A stretch of DNA of 7,965 nucleotides from CBDUBU01 sp965365465 (GCA_965365465.1 CBDUBU010000181.1:1-7965); one strand, 5' to 3'. Shown: positions 1 to 7,419, counted from the first letter of the stretch. Notes: generated by a model from the sequence alone, not told the origin. Numbers and translations are program-made.

Positions 1-56
1 CTAGCTCATCAGGGTATAGCTTATCCTATGCCAAAGCCTTAAAGACGTAAGCAAAC
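1..56. other. Left edge, unassigned upstream sequence
   Basis: This short stretch precedes argC. Two + strand frames are open to the window edge, one ending in TAA at 40-42 and one in TAA at 48-50, so the tail of an upstream gene could lie here. Neither short peptide is recognisable. An upstream argG is plausible from related operons, but nothing visible supports it. I see no convincing promoter or ribosome binding site before the argC start. Confidence 0.3.
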
Positions 57-1085
57 ATGAAACGAGTAGCCATTTTACACGGCGCAGGGTATGTAGGAGG
101 CGAACTTATCCGGCTGCTGGCCTCTCATCCGGAAATTTCTCTGCACGCGGTGACGAGCCGTGCTTTTGCAGGCCGGCCCGTCTGGGCGGCGCACCCGCAA
201 TTGCGCGGACAGACGGATCTGGTTTTTTCCGACGAGGATAGCGCCGAACCTGTAGCGGCAGACGCCGTGCTGATTGCCGCCGAGCATGGCAAGGGAGCCG
301 AAGCTGTACTGCAACTGCTGAACAACGGCTTTGAAGGCGCCATCGTAGACCTGAGCGCTGACTTTCGGTTCAAGCAGCCGGCCCTGTACGACAAGTGGTT
401 TCACTTCACGCATCCGGCCCCCGCAATGCTGGACCGTTTCGTTTATGGCCTTCCGGAAATCTTTGCTCCCTATGCGCAGACCGTCCGGTTCGTTGCAAAT
501 CCGGGCTGCTTCGCAACCGGCATTACGCTGGCGCTCTGGCCTCTTGCCCGGAACCTGCAACACCTGCACGCCTCCGTAACGGCCCTGACCGGAGCCTCCG
601 GTTCCGGAACACGACCGAAGGAAGGGACCCACTTTCCTACGCGAAGCGGGAATGTCCGGGCCTATAAAGTGCTGGAACACCAGCACCTGCCGGAAATCCT
701 GCAAACGCTGGGCGTTCATACGGAGGTAGACTTTGTGCCTGTGTCCGGCCCGTGGACCCGTGGCATCTGGGGAACCGCTCACGTCCAATTGCCCGAAGGC
801 GCAGATAGCCGGAAAGTCGAAGCGTGGTACCAGCAGGCATATGAGGACGCCCCATTTGTTCGTCTCTGGCCTGGCGCGTTGCCTGAACTTCGTTTCGCCG
901 TCGATACGCCCTTCTGCGACGTGGGATGGATCCTTCAGGAACGCCGCCTTATCGTCGGCTTCTCCATCGACAACCTGTTGAAAGGCGCGGCAAGCCAGGC
1001 CATCCAGAACCTGAACTTGCTGCTCGGGCTTGCAGAAACGAGCGGGCTTCTCCCTATTTCTTCAGATCGTCTCTCCCTTGTTTGA
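57..1085 (+). CDS. argC: N-acetyl(acyl)-gamma-glutamyl-phosphate reductase
   Basis: ArgC reduces N-acyl-gamma-glutamyl phosphate to the N-acylglutamate semialdehyde with NADPH in the cytoplasm. The 342-residue length is normal for the family. The N-terminal Rossmann glycine motif GAGYVGGEL spans residues 9-17. The catalytic cysteine is C151 in NPGCFATG. The glycine-rich loop TGASGSGTRP (178-187) and the EHQHLPEI segment (207-214), with H210 as the probable catalytic histidine, complete the active site. C151 and H210 have the same spacing as the known Cys/His pair of the Mycobacterium enzyme. The ATG at 57 is the only sensible start because it lies directly before the Rossmann strand, and AT-rich sequence precedes it. 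It is the first arginine gene visible here, and argD follows 49 bases later. Whether the substrate is acetyl or succinyl cannot be read from this protein alone. Confidence 0.95.
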   Translation: MKRVAILHGAGYVGGELIRLLASHPEISLHAVTSRAFAGRPVWAAHPQLRGQTDLVFSDEDSAEPVAADAVLIAAEHGKGAEAVLQLLNNGFEGAIVDLSADFRFKQPALYDKWFHFTHPAPAMLDRFVYGLPEIFAPYAQTVRFVANPGCFATGITLALWPLARNLQHLHASVTALTGASGSGTRPKEGTHFPTRSGNVRAYKVLEHQHLPEILQTLGVHTEVDFVPVSGPWTRGIWGTAHVQLPEGADSRKVEAWYQQAYEDAPFVRLWPGALPELRFAVDTPFCDVGWILQERRLIVGFSIDNLLKGAASQAIQNLNLLLGLAETSGLLPISSDRLSLV

Positions 1086-1134
1086 GCGCGAACGCAACCA
1101 ACCACCGTTTACTTCATATTTCAACGCTGCCGGC

Positions 1135-2316
1135 ATGACAACTGCTGAGATCATTCAACTGGAAGATACTTTCCAGATCCCAACGTATAAAAAAATGCCT
1201 GTTGCTGTTGTTCGCGGCGAAGGCTGCTACGTGTGGGACGCTGACGGAAACCAGTATCTCGACTTCTACGGCGGCCACTGCGTAACGCCGCTCGGCCACT
1301 GCCCGCCGGAAGTAGTTGCAGCTATCCGGGATCAGGCCGAGTCGCTTTTGTTTTATTCCAACGTCGTATACAGCCCGGTGCGTGCGCGAGCCGCCGCCGC
1401 GCTGGCGAAACTTGCCCCTCCGGGTCTCGGACACGTCTTCTTCTGCAACTCCGGAGCGGAAGCCAATGAAACGGCCCTGAAACTTGCCCGCAAAACCACA
1501 GGCAAATCGGGTCTCATAGCCATGAACGGCGGTTTCCACGGCCGCACGCTCGGAGCGCTGGCGGCCACATGGGGAGACAGCTATCATGCTCCTTATGCCG
1601 AAATCCTTCCTGAAACCGTGTTCGTTCCGTTCGGAGACGCCGAGGCGGTCGCCGCCGTATTGAAAGAACGCAATGACATCGCGGCAGTCATGCTTGAGCC
1701 GATACAGAGCATGGCCGGCATCACGGAGGCTCCCGACAGTTACTACATATCCCTGCGCCAGGTATGCGACCGTCATGGCATTTTGCTCCTCTTCGACGAA
1801 GTGCAAACAGGGGTCGGGCGCACAGGCTCCTTTTCTGTTTCCGAGCAGTTCGGGATCGTCCCTGACTTGATTACAATGGCAAAAAGCCTCGGCTCCGGCA
1901 TTCCAGTGGGCGCCGTCTTTGCCTCGGATGCCATAGCATCAACCGTAAAGTATGGCGACCAGGGCACCACCTTCGGAGGCGGCATGATCGCCATGGCCGC
2001 CGTAGAGGCTACCCTCGAAGCGATTATATCTCAAAAGCTGATGGACCGCGCCGGAGTGATCTTCGAAAAGATTCAGTCCGCGGTATTTCCATTAGCAAAA
2101 TCGGTTCGGGGACGCGGGTGTTTGATCGGCATTGAGTTAGACCAACCCGCCGCCCCTGTTATCGCTGCACTGCGGAGCAGCTATGTGCTGACCGGAAGCG
2201 CCTCAAATCCGAATGTGATTCGTTTGATGCCTCCCCTGAACACGCCGGATGGCGCCATAGACCAGTTCGTTTCTGCCTTTGAACATGCGCTCACGACAGA
2301 AAAACAGATCGCGTGA
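1135..2316 (+). CDS. argD: Acetylornithine (acylornithine) aminotransferase
   Basis: This is a PLP-dependent class III aminotransferase that converts N-acylglutamate semialdehyde plus glutamate to N-acylornithine plus 2-oxoglutarate. From the start at 1135 it has 393 residues, typical of ArgD. It shows the phosphate-binding NSGAEANE (105-112), GGFHGRT (132-138), the cofactor-ring aspartate D221 in FDEVQTGVGRTG, the Schiff-base lysine K250 in TMAKSLGSG, GTTFGGG (277-283), and the substrate-side RLMPPL (363-368). An in-frame ATG at 1030 would add 35 residues, but the first 18 of these overlap argC and do not resemble the family N-terminus. The family opening (PTYKKMPVAVVRGEG, residues 16-30) fits the start at 1135. 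No clear Shine-Dalgarno sequence precedes either ATG. The usual Asn of the FGGN motif is Gly here, a variant also found in this family. It sits between argC and argF', so its product should feed the transcarbamylase. Confidence 0.93.
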   Translation: MTTAEIIQLEDTFQIPTYKKMPVAVVRGEGCYVWDADGNQYLDFYGGHCVTPLGHCPPEVVAAIRDQAESLLFYSNVVYSPVRARAAAALAKLAPPGLGHVFFCNSGAEANETALKLARKTTGKSGLIAMNGGFHGRTLGALAATWGDSYHAPYAEILPETVFVPFGDAEAVAAVLKERNDIAAVMLEPIQSMAGITEAPDSYYISLRQVCDRHGILLLFDEVQTGVGRTGSFSVSEQFGIVPDLITMAKSLGSGIPVGAVFASDAIASTVKYGDQGTTFGGGMIAMAAVEATLEAIISQKLMDRAGVIFEKIQSAVFPLAKSVRGRGCLIGIELDQPAAPVIAALRSSYVLTGSASNPNVIRLMPPLNTPDGAIDQFVSAFEHALTTEKQIA

Positions 2317-2338
2317 GCAACATGAAAGAGTTTACCGG

Positions 2339-2363
2339 AGCACGCTGCGCAGCGTAGCTTTTT
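2339..2363 (+). terminator. GC-rich palindrome plus T run between argD and argF'
   Basis: A perfect 14-base palindrome, ACGCTGCGCAGCGT, lies at 2342-2355. AGC (2339-2341) can also pair with GCT (2357-2359) across a bulged A, giving an eight-pair stem with a GCGC loop. Five T residues follow at 2359-2363, one of them shared with the stem. This is the layout of an intrinsic terminator or attenuator, but the stem is short and the T run modest. It lies inside an operon, so partial termination or an RNA-processing role is as likely as full termination. A binding site for a dimeric regulator is another reading. Confidence 0.35.
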
Positions 2364-2381
2364 GTGTCCAGGACCACAAAA
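2360..2381 (+). repeat. AT-rich inverted repeat adjoining the palindrome
   Basis: TTTTGTG (2360-2366) and CACAAAA (2375-2381) are perfect seven-base inverted arms around the eight-base spacer TCCAGGAC. The left arm uses most of the T run that follows the GC palindrome. If this hairpin formed in RNA it would sequester the U tract of the first one. It ends 24 bases before the argF' start. The structure is visible in the sequence; any function is inferred. Confidence 0.35.
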
Positions 2382-2405
2382 TCCTCTCTATGAGACCCAT
2401 AATCT

Positions 2406-3428
2406 ATGCCGGATAAGATCCGCCGCCTGTTGGACTGGCAGTTGCTGGATAACAGGACATGGCAACAACAAGTGCAGGCGACCTGTAATCACTACCAGGC
2501 CGGAAAAATCTGGGGAAAAGCTGCTCAAGGTAAAAGCATAGCGTTGCTATTCTTCAACCCCTCTCTTCGCACGCGCACTTCGATGGAGCTGGCTGCCGCG
2601 CAACTGGGAGCGCACCCCACCACGCTGAATGTGGGGGAAGGCGTATGGGGATTTGAGTGGAAGGAAGGCGTTGTCATGGATGGCGCAGCAGCAGAGCACA
2701 TCCGGGAGGCTGTAGGCGTTCTGTCGCAGTACTACGACGCCATCGGGGTGCGCCTTTTTGCTTCCGGCGTGAACTACGAACAGGACCGCGACGAAACGCT
2801 GCTTCATACATTTGCCCGCTACGCTTCCGTTCCGGTCGTTAGCCTGGAATCCGCGTTCTATCATCCCTGTCAGGCTCTCGGAGATGCAGGAACGATCACG
2901 ACGCACTTCGACGGCGACGTGAAGGGGCGCAAGTTTGTGCTCAGTTGGGCTTACCATCCGAAGGCGCTTCCGATGGCCGTGCCTAATTCAGCGCTTCTTA
3001 TGGCCGCCCGCCTGGGCATGAACGTCACCGTGGCCCGCCCGGAAGGCTATGCTCTTGATGCCAGGGTTATGGAAACAGCCAGATCCTACGCGGCCCAACA
3101 CGGAGCTTCCGTTGAAGAGAGCGCTGACCTGAAAGCAGCCGTCCGGGATGCCGACGTGATTTACGCAAAGGCATGGGGCGGACCACTTCTCTATTCCGAC
3201 CCGCAGAAGGAAGCGGAAATCCGTAAAACGCACCGCGCCTGGCGCATCACACAGGACATAATGGCCGGCTCTCCAGAGTCCGTATTCATGCATTGCCTGC
3301 CCGTTCGCCGTAACGTAGTAGTAGATGATGCCGTGCTCGACGGGCCACAGGCGCTTCACCTCTTGCAAGCGCAGTTCCGGCTTCACGCTCAGAAAGCCAT
3401 CCTGGAATACGTCTGGGACCTGAAATGA
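2406..3428 (+). CDS. argF': N-succinylornithine carbamoyltransferase-like (ArgF' type)
   Basis: This 340-residue transcarbamylase moves the carbamoyl group from carbamoyl phosphate to an N-acylated ornithine. The carbamoyl-phosphate site is FFNPSLRTRTS (49-59), with HPCQ (153-156) and HCLPVRR (296-302). W81 and MDG (91-93) match the AOTCase/SOTCase branch rather than ordinary ornithine transcarbamylase. The residue equivalent to Glu92 of the Xanthomonas acetylornithine enzyme and Pro90 of the Bacteroides succinylornithine enzyme is A96. The equivalent of Xanthomonas Asn185 is P189, and that of its carboxylated Lys302 is V305; in Bacteroides these are Pro and Ile. Replacing Glu92 with Ala is reported to turn the acetyl enzyme into a succinyl enzyme, so succinylornithine is the better guess. 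The alignment is by eye from remembered sequences. The stop overlaps the argB start in ATGA, which suggests translational coupling. Confidence 0.85.
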   Translation: MPDKIRRLLDWQLLDNRTWQQQVQATCNHYQAGKIWGKAAQGKSIALLFFNPSLRTRTSMELAAAQLGAHPTTLNVGEGVWGFEWKEGVVMDGAAAEHIREAVGVLSQYYDAIGVRLFASGVNYEQDRDETLLHTFARYASVPVVSLESAFYHPCQALGDAGTITTHFDGDVKGRKFVLSWAYHPKALPMAVPNSALLMAARLGMNVTVARPEGYALDARVMETARSYAAQHGASVEESADLKAAVRDADVIYAKAWGGPLLYSDPQKEAEIRKTHRAWRITQDIMAGSPESVFMHCLPVRRNVVVDDAVLDGPQALHLLQAQFRLHAQKAILEYVWDLK

Positions 3429-4270
3429 GCCGGCAACAGTCGTTTCCCGTAGAGTCAGCCAGCTTGCCATCTATGAACAACAGCCCCAATGCGCCGTTTT
3501 TCATCAAGATCGGCGGCGCGTTGCTTGCCCGCCCCGCTTTGCTGGAACCGCTCTGGGAGTCCGTACGCACGATGCTTTCCGAACAGCCGGTATGTATGGT
3601 TCATGGCGGCGGCCCACAGGCCACGGAAATGGCGCAACGGCTCGGACACCAGCCTCGCATCGTTCAGGGGCGCCGTGTAACCACGGACCTGGATTTGTCG
3701 ATCATGCAATGGACGCTGCGCGGATCGCTCAACACCCAACTCGTAGCGCAGGCTTTGCGGCACGCAATACCAGCCGTAGGACTCTCCGGAGTTGACGGAG
3801 GCATCCTTCAGGTTACGAAGCGCCCTCCCTGGGAAATCGACGGAGAGCAGATCGACTTTGGATGGGTAGGCGACGTAGACCGCGTTCGGGTAGAACTGCT
3901 GGCCCGGCTGATGGAAACCGGCTTTTTACCTGTCGTTGCTCCTCTGGGCGTTGACGGCGCCGGACAGGTCTACAACGTCAATGCCGATACGGTAGCCTGC
4001 GCTTTGGCCGCTGCGCTGCAAGCCTCACAATTTATGCTCGTGGCCGAATCAGGAGGCGTGTTGCAAGAGGTTGGCAATCCGGACTCACTGCTCCCGGTAT
4101 GCAGCCGCGAAACGTTTGACGCAGGAATACGCGAAGGATGGATCCAGGGCGGTATGCGTGTCAAGCTACAGATTGCCTTCGAGGCGCTTCGACTTGGAAT
4201 CCCGGAGGTTTTTATTCTTTCTCCTGACGATCTGCTTGCACGCACACAGGGCACGCAGGTGGTTGGATGA
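3425..4270 (+). CDS. argB: Acetylglutamate (acylglutamate) kinase
   Basis: ArgB phosphorylates the gamma-carboxylate of N-acylglutamate with ATP, the step before ArgC, and is often the feedback-controlled step. It is an amino-acid-kinase fold protein of 281 residues from this start. It shows IKIGG with K28 (27-31), HGGG (60-63), GRRVT (82-86), GLSGVDGG (119-126), the NVNADTVA acyl-glutamate site (184-191), and GGMRVK with K247 (242-247). The usual (S/T)DV.G segment after NADTVA is AESGG here (207-211), so the aspartate is replaced by glutamate. I recall Bacteroidota ArgB carrying Glu there too. The ATG overlaps the argF' stop by four bases. An internal ATG at 3473 (M17) gives 265 residues and starts nearer the conserved core, so the true start is uncertain. 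The sequence does not show whether arginine inhibits it. Confidence 0.9.
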   Translation: MSRQQSFPVESASLPSMNNSPNAPFFIKIGGALLARPALLEPLWESVRTMLSEQPVCMVHGGGPQATEMAQRLGHQPRIVQGRRVTTDLDLSIMQWTLRGSLNTQLVAQALRHAIPAVGLSGVDGGILQVTKRPPWEIDGEQIDFGWVGDVDRVRVELLARLMETGFLPVVAPLGVDGAGQVYNVNADTVACALAAALQASQFMLVAESGGVLQEVGNPDSLLPVCSRETFDAGIREGWIQGGMRVKLQIAFEALRLGIPEVFILSPDDLLARTQGTQVVG

Positions 4271-4324
4271 TCTTCCTGCGCTGACGATTCAACCGGGGCA
4301 ACACCCTTATCTGCATAGCACAAT

Positions 4325-5407
4325 ATGGAGCAGTCAGGCGTGCATGAGGCAGTGAACTTGCTGAAACAACTCATCCGGTTCCCATCGCTCAGCCGGGAGG
4401 AAGGTCCGATTGCAGACTTTGTCGAGTCCTACGTCACGGCTTCCGGCCTGCCTGTAGAACGCCATGATGACAATGTTTACTTCCGCCTGGGGGAAGGCAG
4501 CGACCGCCTGCTGCTTAACTCTCATCTGGATGTCGTTCCTCCTTCTGCCGGACATCCATACGATCCATTCGACCCGGTTGAGATAGACGGAAAGCTTTTT
4601 GGAAGGGGCGCAGTGGATGCCAAAGCTAGCGGCGCAGCCATGCTCACGGCTGTGCTTCAACTGGCAGGCCAGGGCTGGCGCCCCCCGAACGGGCAAGTGA
4701 TCGTTGCACTGACGGCCTGCGAAGAAACAGGCGGCGGCTATAACGGCTTGGAGGCTCTGCGACCTCACCTGCCTCCGTTGAGTGCTGCCATCGTGGGAGA
4801 ACCGACGCAGTTGCAGCCCTGTATCGCGCAGAAAGGACTGCTCATCCTGAACGCTCACGCGCACGGCCGCTCCGCCCATGCCGCACGCGCTCACCTCGGC
4901 GACAATGCAATCATGCGGGCGGCCCGCGATCTGCAGCGTCTGGAAACCTTCCGCTTCGACCGCGCTGATCCTTACCTCGGCAGCCCGACGCTCTCCGTCA
5001 CAACCATTCAGGGAGGATCGGCCCGCAATGTGGTGCCCGACTTGTGTACTTTCACCCTTGATATCCGCACTACACCGGCTTACTCGCACGATGAAATCGC
5101 CGCCGCCCTCAGCGATCTGCTGGAATCCGAGGTGACGGTGCATAGCAAACGATTCATACCCGTTTCCACACCGCGCTCTGAGAGAATCGTTCGCGCCTGT
5201 CTGGAGGCATTGCCGGAAGCCGCTCCTTTCGGCTCCCCTACCGCTTCAGACTGGATCTTCCTGCATGATATTCCTACTGTAAAACTTGGGGCCGGCCCGA
5301 GCGAACGTTCGCACACTCCCGACGAACACATCGAAATCGAGGAGGTCGAACGCGCCGTGACCGCCTATCAGGAGATCATTCGCGCTTACTACCGGCTGAA
5401 GGACTAA
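4325..5407 (+). CDS. argE: Acylornithine/acylcitrulline deacylase, M20 family (ArgE/DapE type)
   Basis: This is a 360-residue two-metal amidohydrolase of the M20 family. In this operon it should remove the acyl group from N-acylcitrulline to give citrulline, because the ArgF' enzyme acts before deacylation. Expected metal and catalytic residues are all visible: H67 and D69 in NSHLDVVP, bridging D98 in GRGAVDAK, general base E133 with E134 in ACEETGGG, E159 in VGEPT, and H330 in SHTPDEH. The dimerisation-domain histidine is probably H185 in GRSAHAA. It is somewhat shorter than E. coli ArgE (383) or DapE (375). ArgE and DapE cannot be separated by these motifs, and the DapE relationship fits a succinyl substrate. 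The operon position favours an arginine role over lysine. A 54-base gap without recognisable signals separates it from argB, and its ATG has no clear Shine-Dalgarno sequence. Confidence 0.88.
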   Translation: MEQSGVHEAVNLLKQLIRFPSLSREEGPIADFVESYVTASGLPVERHDDNVYFRLGEGSDRLLLNSHLDVVPPSAGHPYDPFDPVEIDGKLFGRGAVDAKASGAAMLTAVLQLAGQGWRPPNGQVIVALTACEETGGGYNGLEALRPHLPPLSAAIVGEPTQLQPCIAQKGLLILNAHAHGRSAHAARAHLGDNAIMRAARDLQRLETFRFDRADPYLGSPTLSVTTIQGGSARNVVPDLCTFTLDIRTTPAYSHDEIAAALSDLLESEVTVHSKRFIPVSTPRSERIVRACLEALPEAAPFGSPTASDWIFLHDIPTVKLGAGPSERSHTPDEHIEIEEVERAVTAYQEIIRAYYRLKD

Positions 5408-5419
5408 AAAAAGAGATAT

Positions 5420-6724
5420 ATGCTCTGGCAAAAGGAAACTCGCGTCGAGGACTGGGTTACACGTTTCACGGTAGGCGAGGACTACCGTTGGGATACGCTG
5501 CTCTTGCCCTACGATATCGAGGGCACACGCACCCAGGCATGGGCATTGTTACAACTTGGCATCGTCACGCCGGATGAATTTACGGCGGTAGAAACAGCGC
5601 TCGCCGATCTCCTGCAAAAGGTCGAAGCAGGCGCTACCGTCGTCACGCCTGCCGATGAAGACTGCCATACTGTTATTGAGCAGTTTCTGACACAGAGACT
5701 TGGTGAGACCGGCAAAAAGATCCACACCGGACGCTCCCGGAACGACCAGGTTCTCGTTGCCTTACGGCTCTTTCTGAAGGAATGCATACAAGCAACAGCT
5801 TGTGACACGGCAGAATTGGCGCGCGCGTTATGCAATCTGGGCGAGCAGTACGGTGATGCCATCATGCCGGGCTACACCCATTTCCAGCGTGCGATGCCTT
5901 CCACGGCCGGACTCTGGGCGCTTGGCTTCGCAGAACTGCTCGTCGGCGACCTGAATGCGCTGGAGAGCGCATACGGGCAAGTCAACGTCTCCCCCCTGGG
6001 CAGCGCAGCAGGGTACGGCGTTCCGTATCTGGAGCTTCCACGCAAGGCGGCAGCCGAACGCCTGGGTTTTGAGGGCTTGCAAACACACGTTTCTTCGGTG
6101 CAGTTGTCTCGTGGAAAACTCGAACTCCACGCGCTGCACGCCTTCGTGCAGGTTGCCGCAACGCTGAATCGCATGGCCTCCGACCTGGTCCTGTTCAATA
6201 CGACGGAGTTCGGGTTTGTAGCATTGCCTGCCGCGTTCTGCACCGGCAGCAGCATCATGCCGCAGAAACAAAATCCGGACGTACTTGAACTGGTGCGTGC
6301 AGGGTACCACCGCCTTATCGCTGAGATGCAGGTGCTTCTTACGCTTCCGGCCAACCTGCCTTCCGGCTACCACCGCGACTTGCAACTCACGAAGGAAGCC
6401 GCCATGCGCGGCGCCCTGGTCATGCGGGATCTGGTTACGGCCATGATGCGCCTCATACCCGGCGTGCAGTTCGACCGGGAGCGGATGCAGCAGGCATGTA
6501 CCCCGGAACTTTTTGCGACGGCGGAAGCCTTACATCGTGTGCAGCAAGGTATTCCTTTTCGTGAAGCTTACCGGCAGACAGCCGCCGATCTTGAGACGCT
6601 CTCCTCCCCTGCTCCGGAGGCGGCCCTGGCCGCCTACAGGGTAGAAGGGTTTCCGGGCCGCACCGATCCGGACATGGTCCGTCGGCTGCTTGACCGGCAT
6701 AGCAGATGGATGGGCAAGCAATAA
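5420..6724 (+). CDS. argH: Argininosuccinate lyase
   Basis: ArgH splits argininosuccinate into arginine and fumarate, the last step of the pathway, as a cytoplasmic homotetramer of the fumarase/aspartase superfamily. The 434 residues are slightly fewer than the usual 460 or so. Conserved regions are HTGRSRNDQ (102-110), GYTHFQRAMP (151-160) with the catalytic-acid histidine H154, and the flexible signature loop GSSIMPQKQNPD (276-287) with the catalytic serine (S277 or S278) and K283. The segment after the signature reads LPSGYHRDLQLTKE (313-326) where many lyases have a version of LPLAYNRDLQEDK; as I recall it, the Bacteroidota form is like the one here. The start lies 12 bases after the deacylase stop, behind an A-rich spacer with only a weak AGAG. 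Tight spacing supports co-transcription. Its substrate needs ArgG, which is not in the window. Confidence 0.95.
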   Translation: MLWQKETRVEDWVTRFTVGEDYRWDTLLLPYDIEGTRTQAWALLQLGIVTPDEFTAVETALADLLQKVEAGATVVTPADEDCHTVIEQFLTQRLGETGKKIHTGRSRNDQVLVALRLFLKECIQATACDTAELARALCNLGEQYGDAIMPGYTHFQRAMPSTAGLWALGFAELLVGDLNALESAYGQVNVSPLGSAAGYGVPYLELPRKAAAERLGFEGLQTHVSSVQLSRGKLELHALHAFVQVAATLNRMASDLVLFNTTEFGFVALPAAFCTGSSIMPQKQNPDVLELVRAGYHRLIAEMQVLLTLPANLPSGYHRDLQLTKEAAMRGALVMRDLVTAMMRLIPGVQFDRERMQQACTPELFATAEALHRVQQGIPFREAYRQTAADLETLSSPAPEAALAAYRVEGFPGRTDPDMVRRLLDRHSRWMGKQ

Positions 6725-6753
6725 AACCGGTCACAGCAATACCTCTTTCCAAT

Positions 6754-7398
6754 ATGCCACACCAGGAAAACGACGCTTATGGCAACTTTCCCGATGAATC
6801 CGGGATTGCGCTGCTCCTGATCGACGTGATCAGTGAGATGGATTTTGAAGGAAGCGAGCAGCTATTACAGTTTGCCTTACCGGCTGCCCGCCGGATCGCC
6901 GCGTTGAAACGCCGGGCTGAGACCGCCGGCATCCCGGTCATTTATGCAAACGATAACTTCGGACGCTGGAGATCCGATTTCCGCGAGGTTATCGAACGCG
7001 CCCTATCCGCCGAATCCCGTGGCAAACCCATTGCAGAACTGCTTCACCCCGGCGCCGATGACTACTTTGTGCTGAAACCGAAGCATTCTGCATTTTTTGA
7101 CACGACGCTCTCAACCTTGCTCCACCATCTGGGAACCAGGACACTGATTCTTACCGGATTCAGCGGGAATATGTGCGTGCTGTTTACTGCCATCGATGCC
7201 TATATGCGTAATTATCGCCTCGTTATTCCATCCGACTGCGCCGCTTCGCTGGAACCGGAATCCAATGCACACGCACTCGACTATATGCAGCGCGTGCTGG
7301 ACGCGGATACGCGCCCCGCGTCAGATGTGGACTTTGGATCACTGGCAAGCGAACAGCCTGGTGAGACGGACAAATACTCCCCCACAGCAGGCCCTTAG
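6754..7398 (+). CDS. Isochorismatase-family cysteine hydrolase
   Basis: This 214-residue protein belongs to the isochorismatase-like superfamily of amidases (nicotinamidase, N-carbamoylsarcosine amidase, ureidoacrylate and biuret hydrolases). The Asp-Lys-Cys triad is complete: D24 in LLLIDV, K108 in VLKPKHSAF, and nucleophile C141 in GFSGNMCVLFTA. VIPSDCAAS (157-165) is also typical. Residues 18-153 cover the core fold. No signal peptide or membrane segment is seen. An in-frame ATG at 6706 would add 16 residues and overlap the end of argH by 19 bases. I prefer 6754 because the family, as remembered, starts shortly before the ALLLIDV strand. Either way it follows argH so closely that co-transcription is likely. 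The substrate is unknown. A role in arginine or carbamoyl metabolism is only a guess from position. Confidence 0.85.
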   Translation: MPHQENDAYGNFPDESGIALLLIDVISEMDFEGSEQLLQFALPAARRIAALKRRAETAGIPVIYANDNFGRWRSDFREVIERALSAESRGKPIAELLHPGADDYFVLKPKHSAFFDTTLSTLLHHLGTRTLILTGFSGNMCVLFTAIDAYMRNYRLVIPSDCAASLEPESNAHALDYMQRVLDADTRPASDVDFGSLASEQPGETDKYSPTAGP

Positions 7399-7419
7399 AC
7401 AGAAAATGCAGACTCCTGC

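Noticed and set aside
1030..1134. N-terminal extension of ArgD from an upstream ATG
   Set aside because: The added 35 residues overlap the end of argC and do not resemble the start of aminotransferases of this family; the ATG at 1135 fits better.
2406..3428. Canonical ornithine transcarbamylase (argF)
   Set aside because: The W81/MDG region and overall match follow the acylornithine branch, and an acyl-removing enzyme is encoded downstream in the same operon.
4334..5143. Long antisense open frame of 269 codons on the - strand
   Set aside because: It lies wholly within the M20 deacylase gene, its translation shows no recognisable domain, and the + strand frame has a complete set of catalytic residues. 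Similar antisense frames at 75-788, 1114-1806 and 5828-6385 were dismissed for the same reason.
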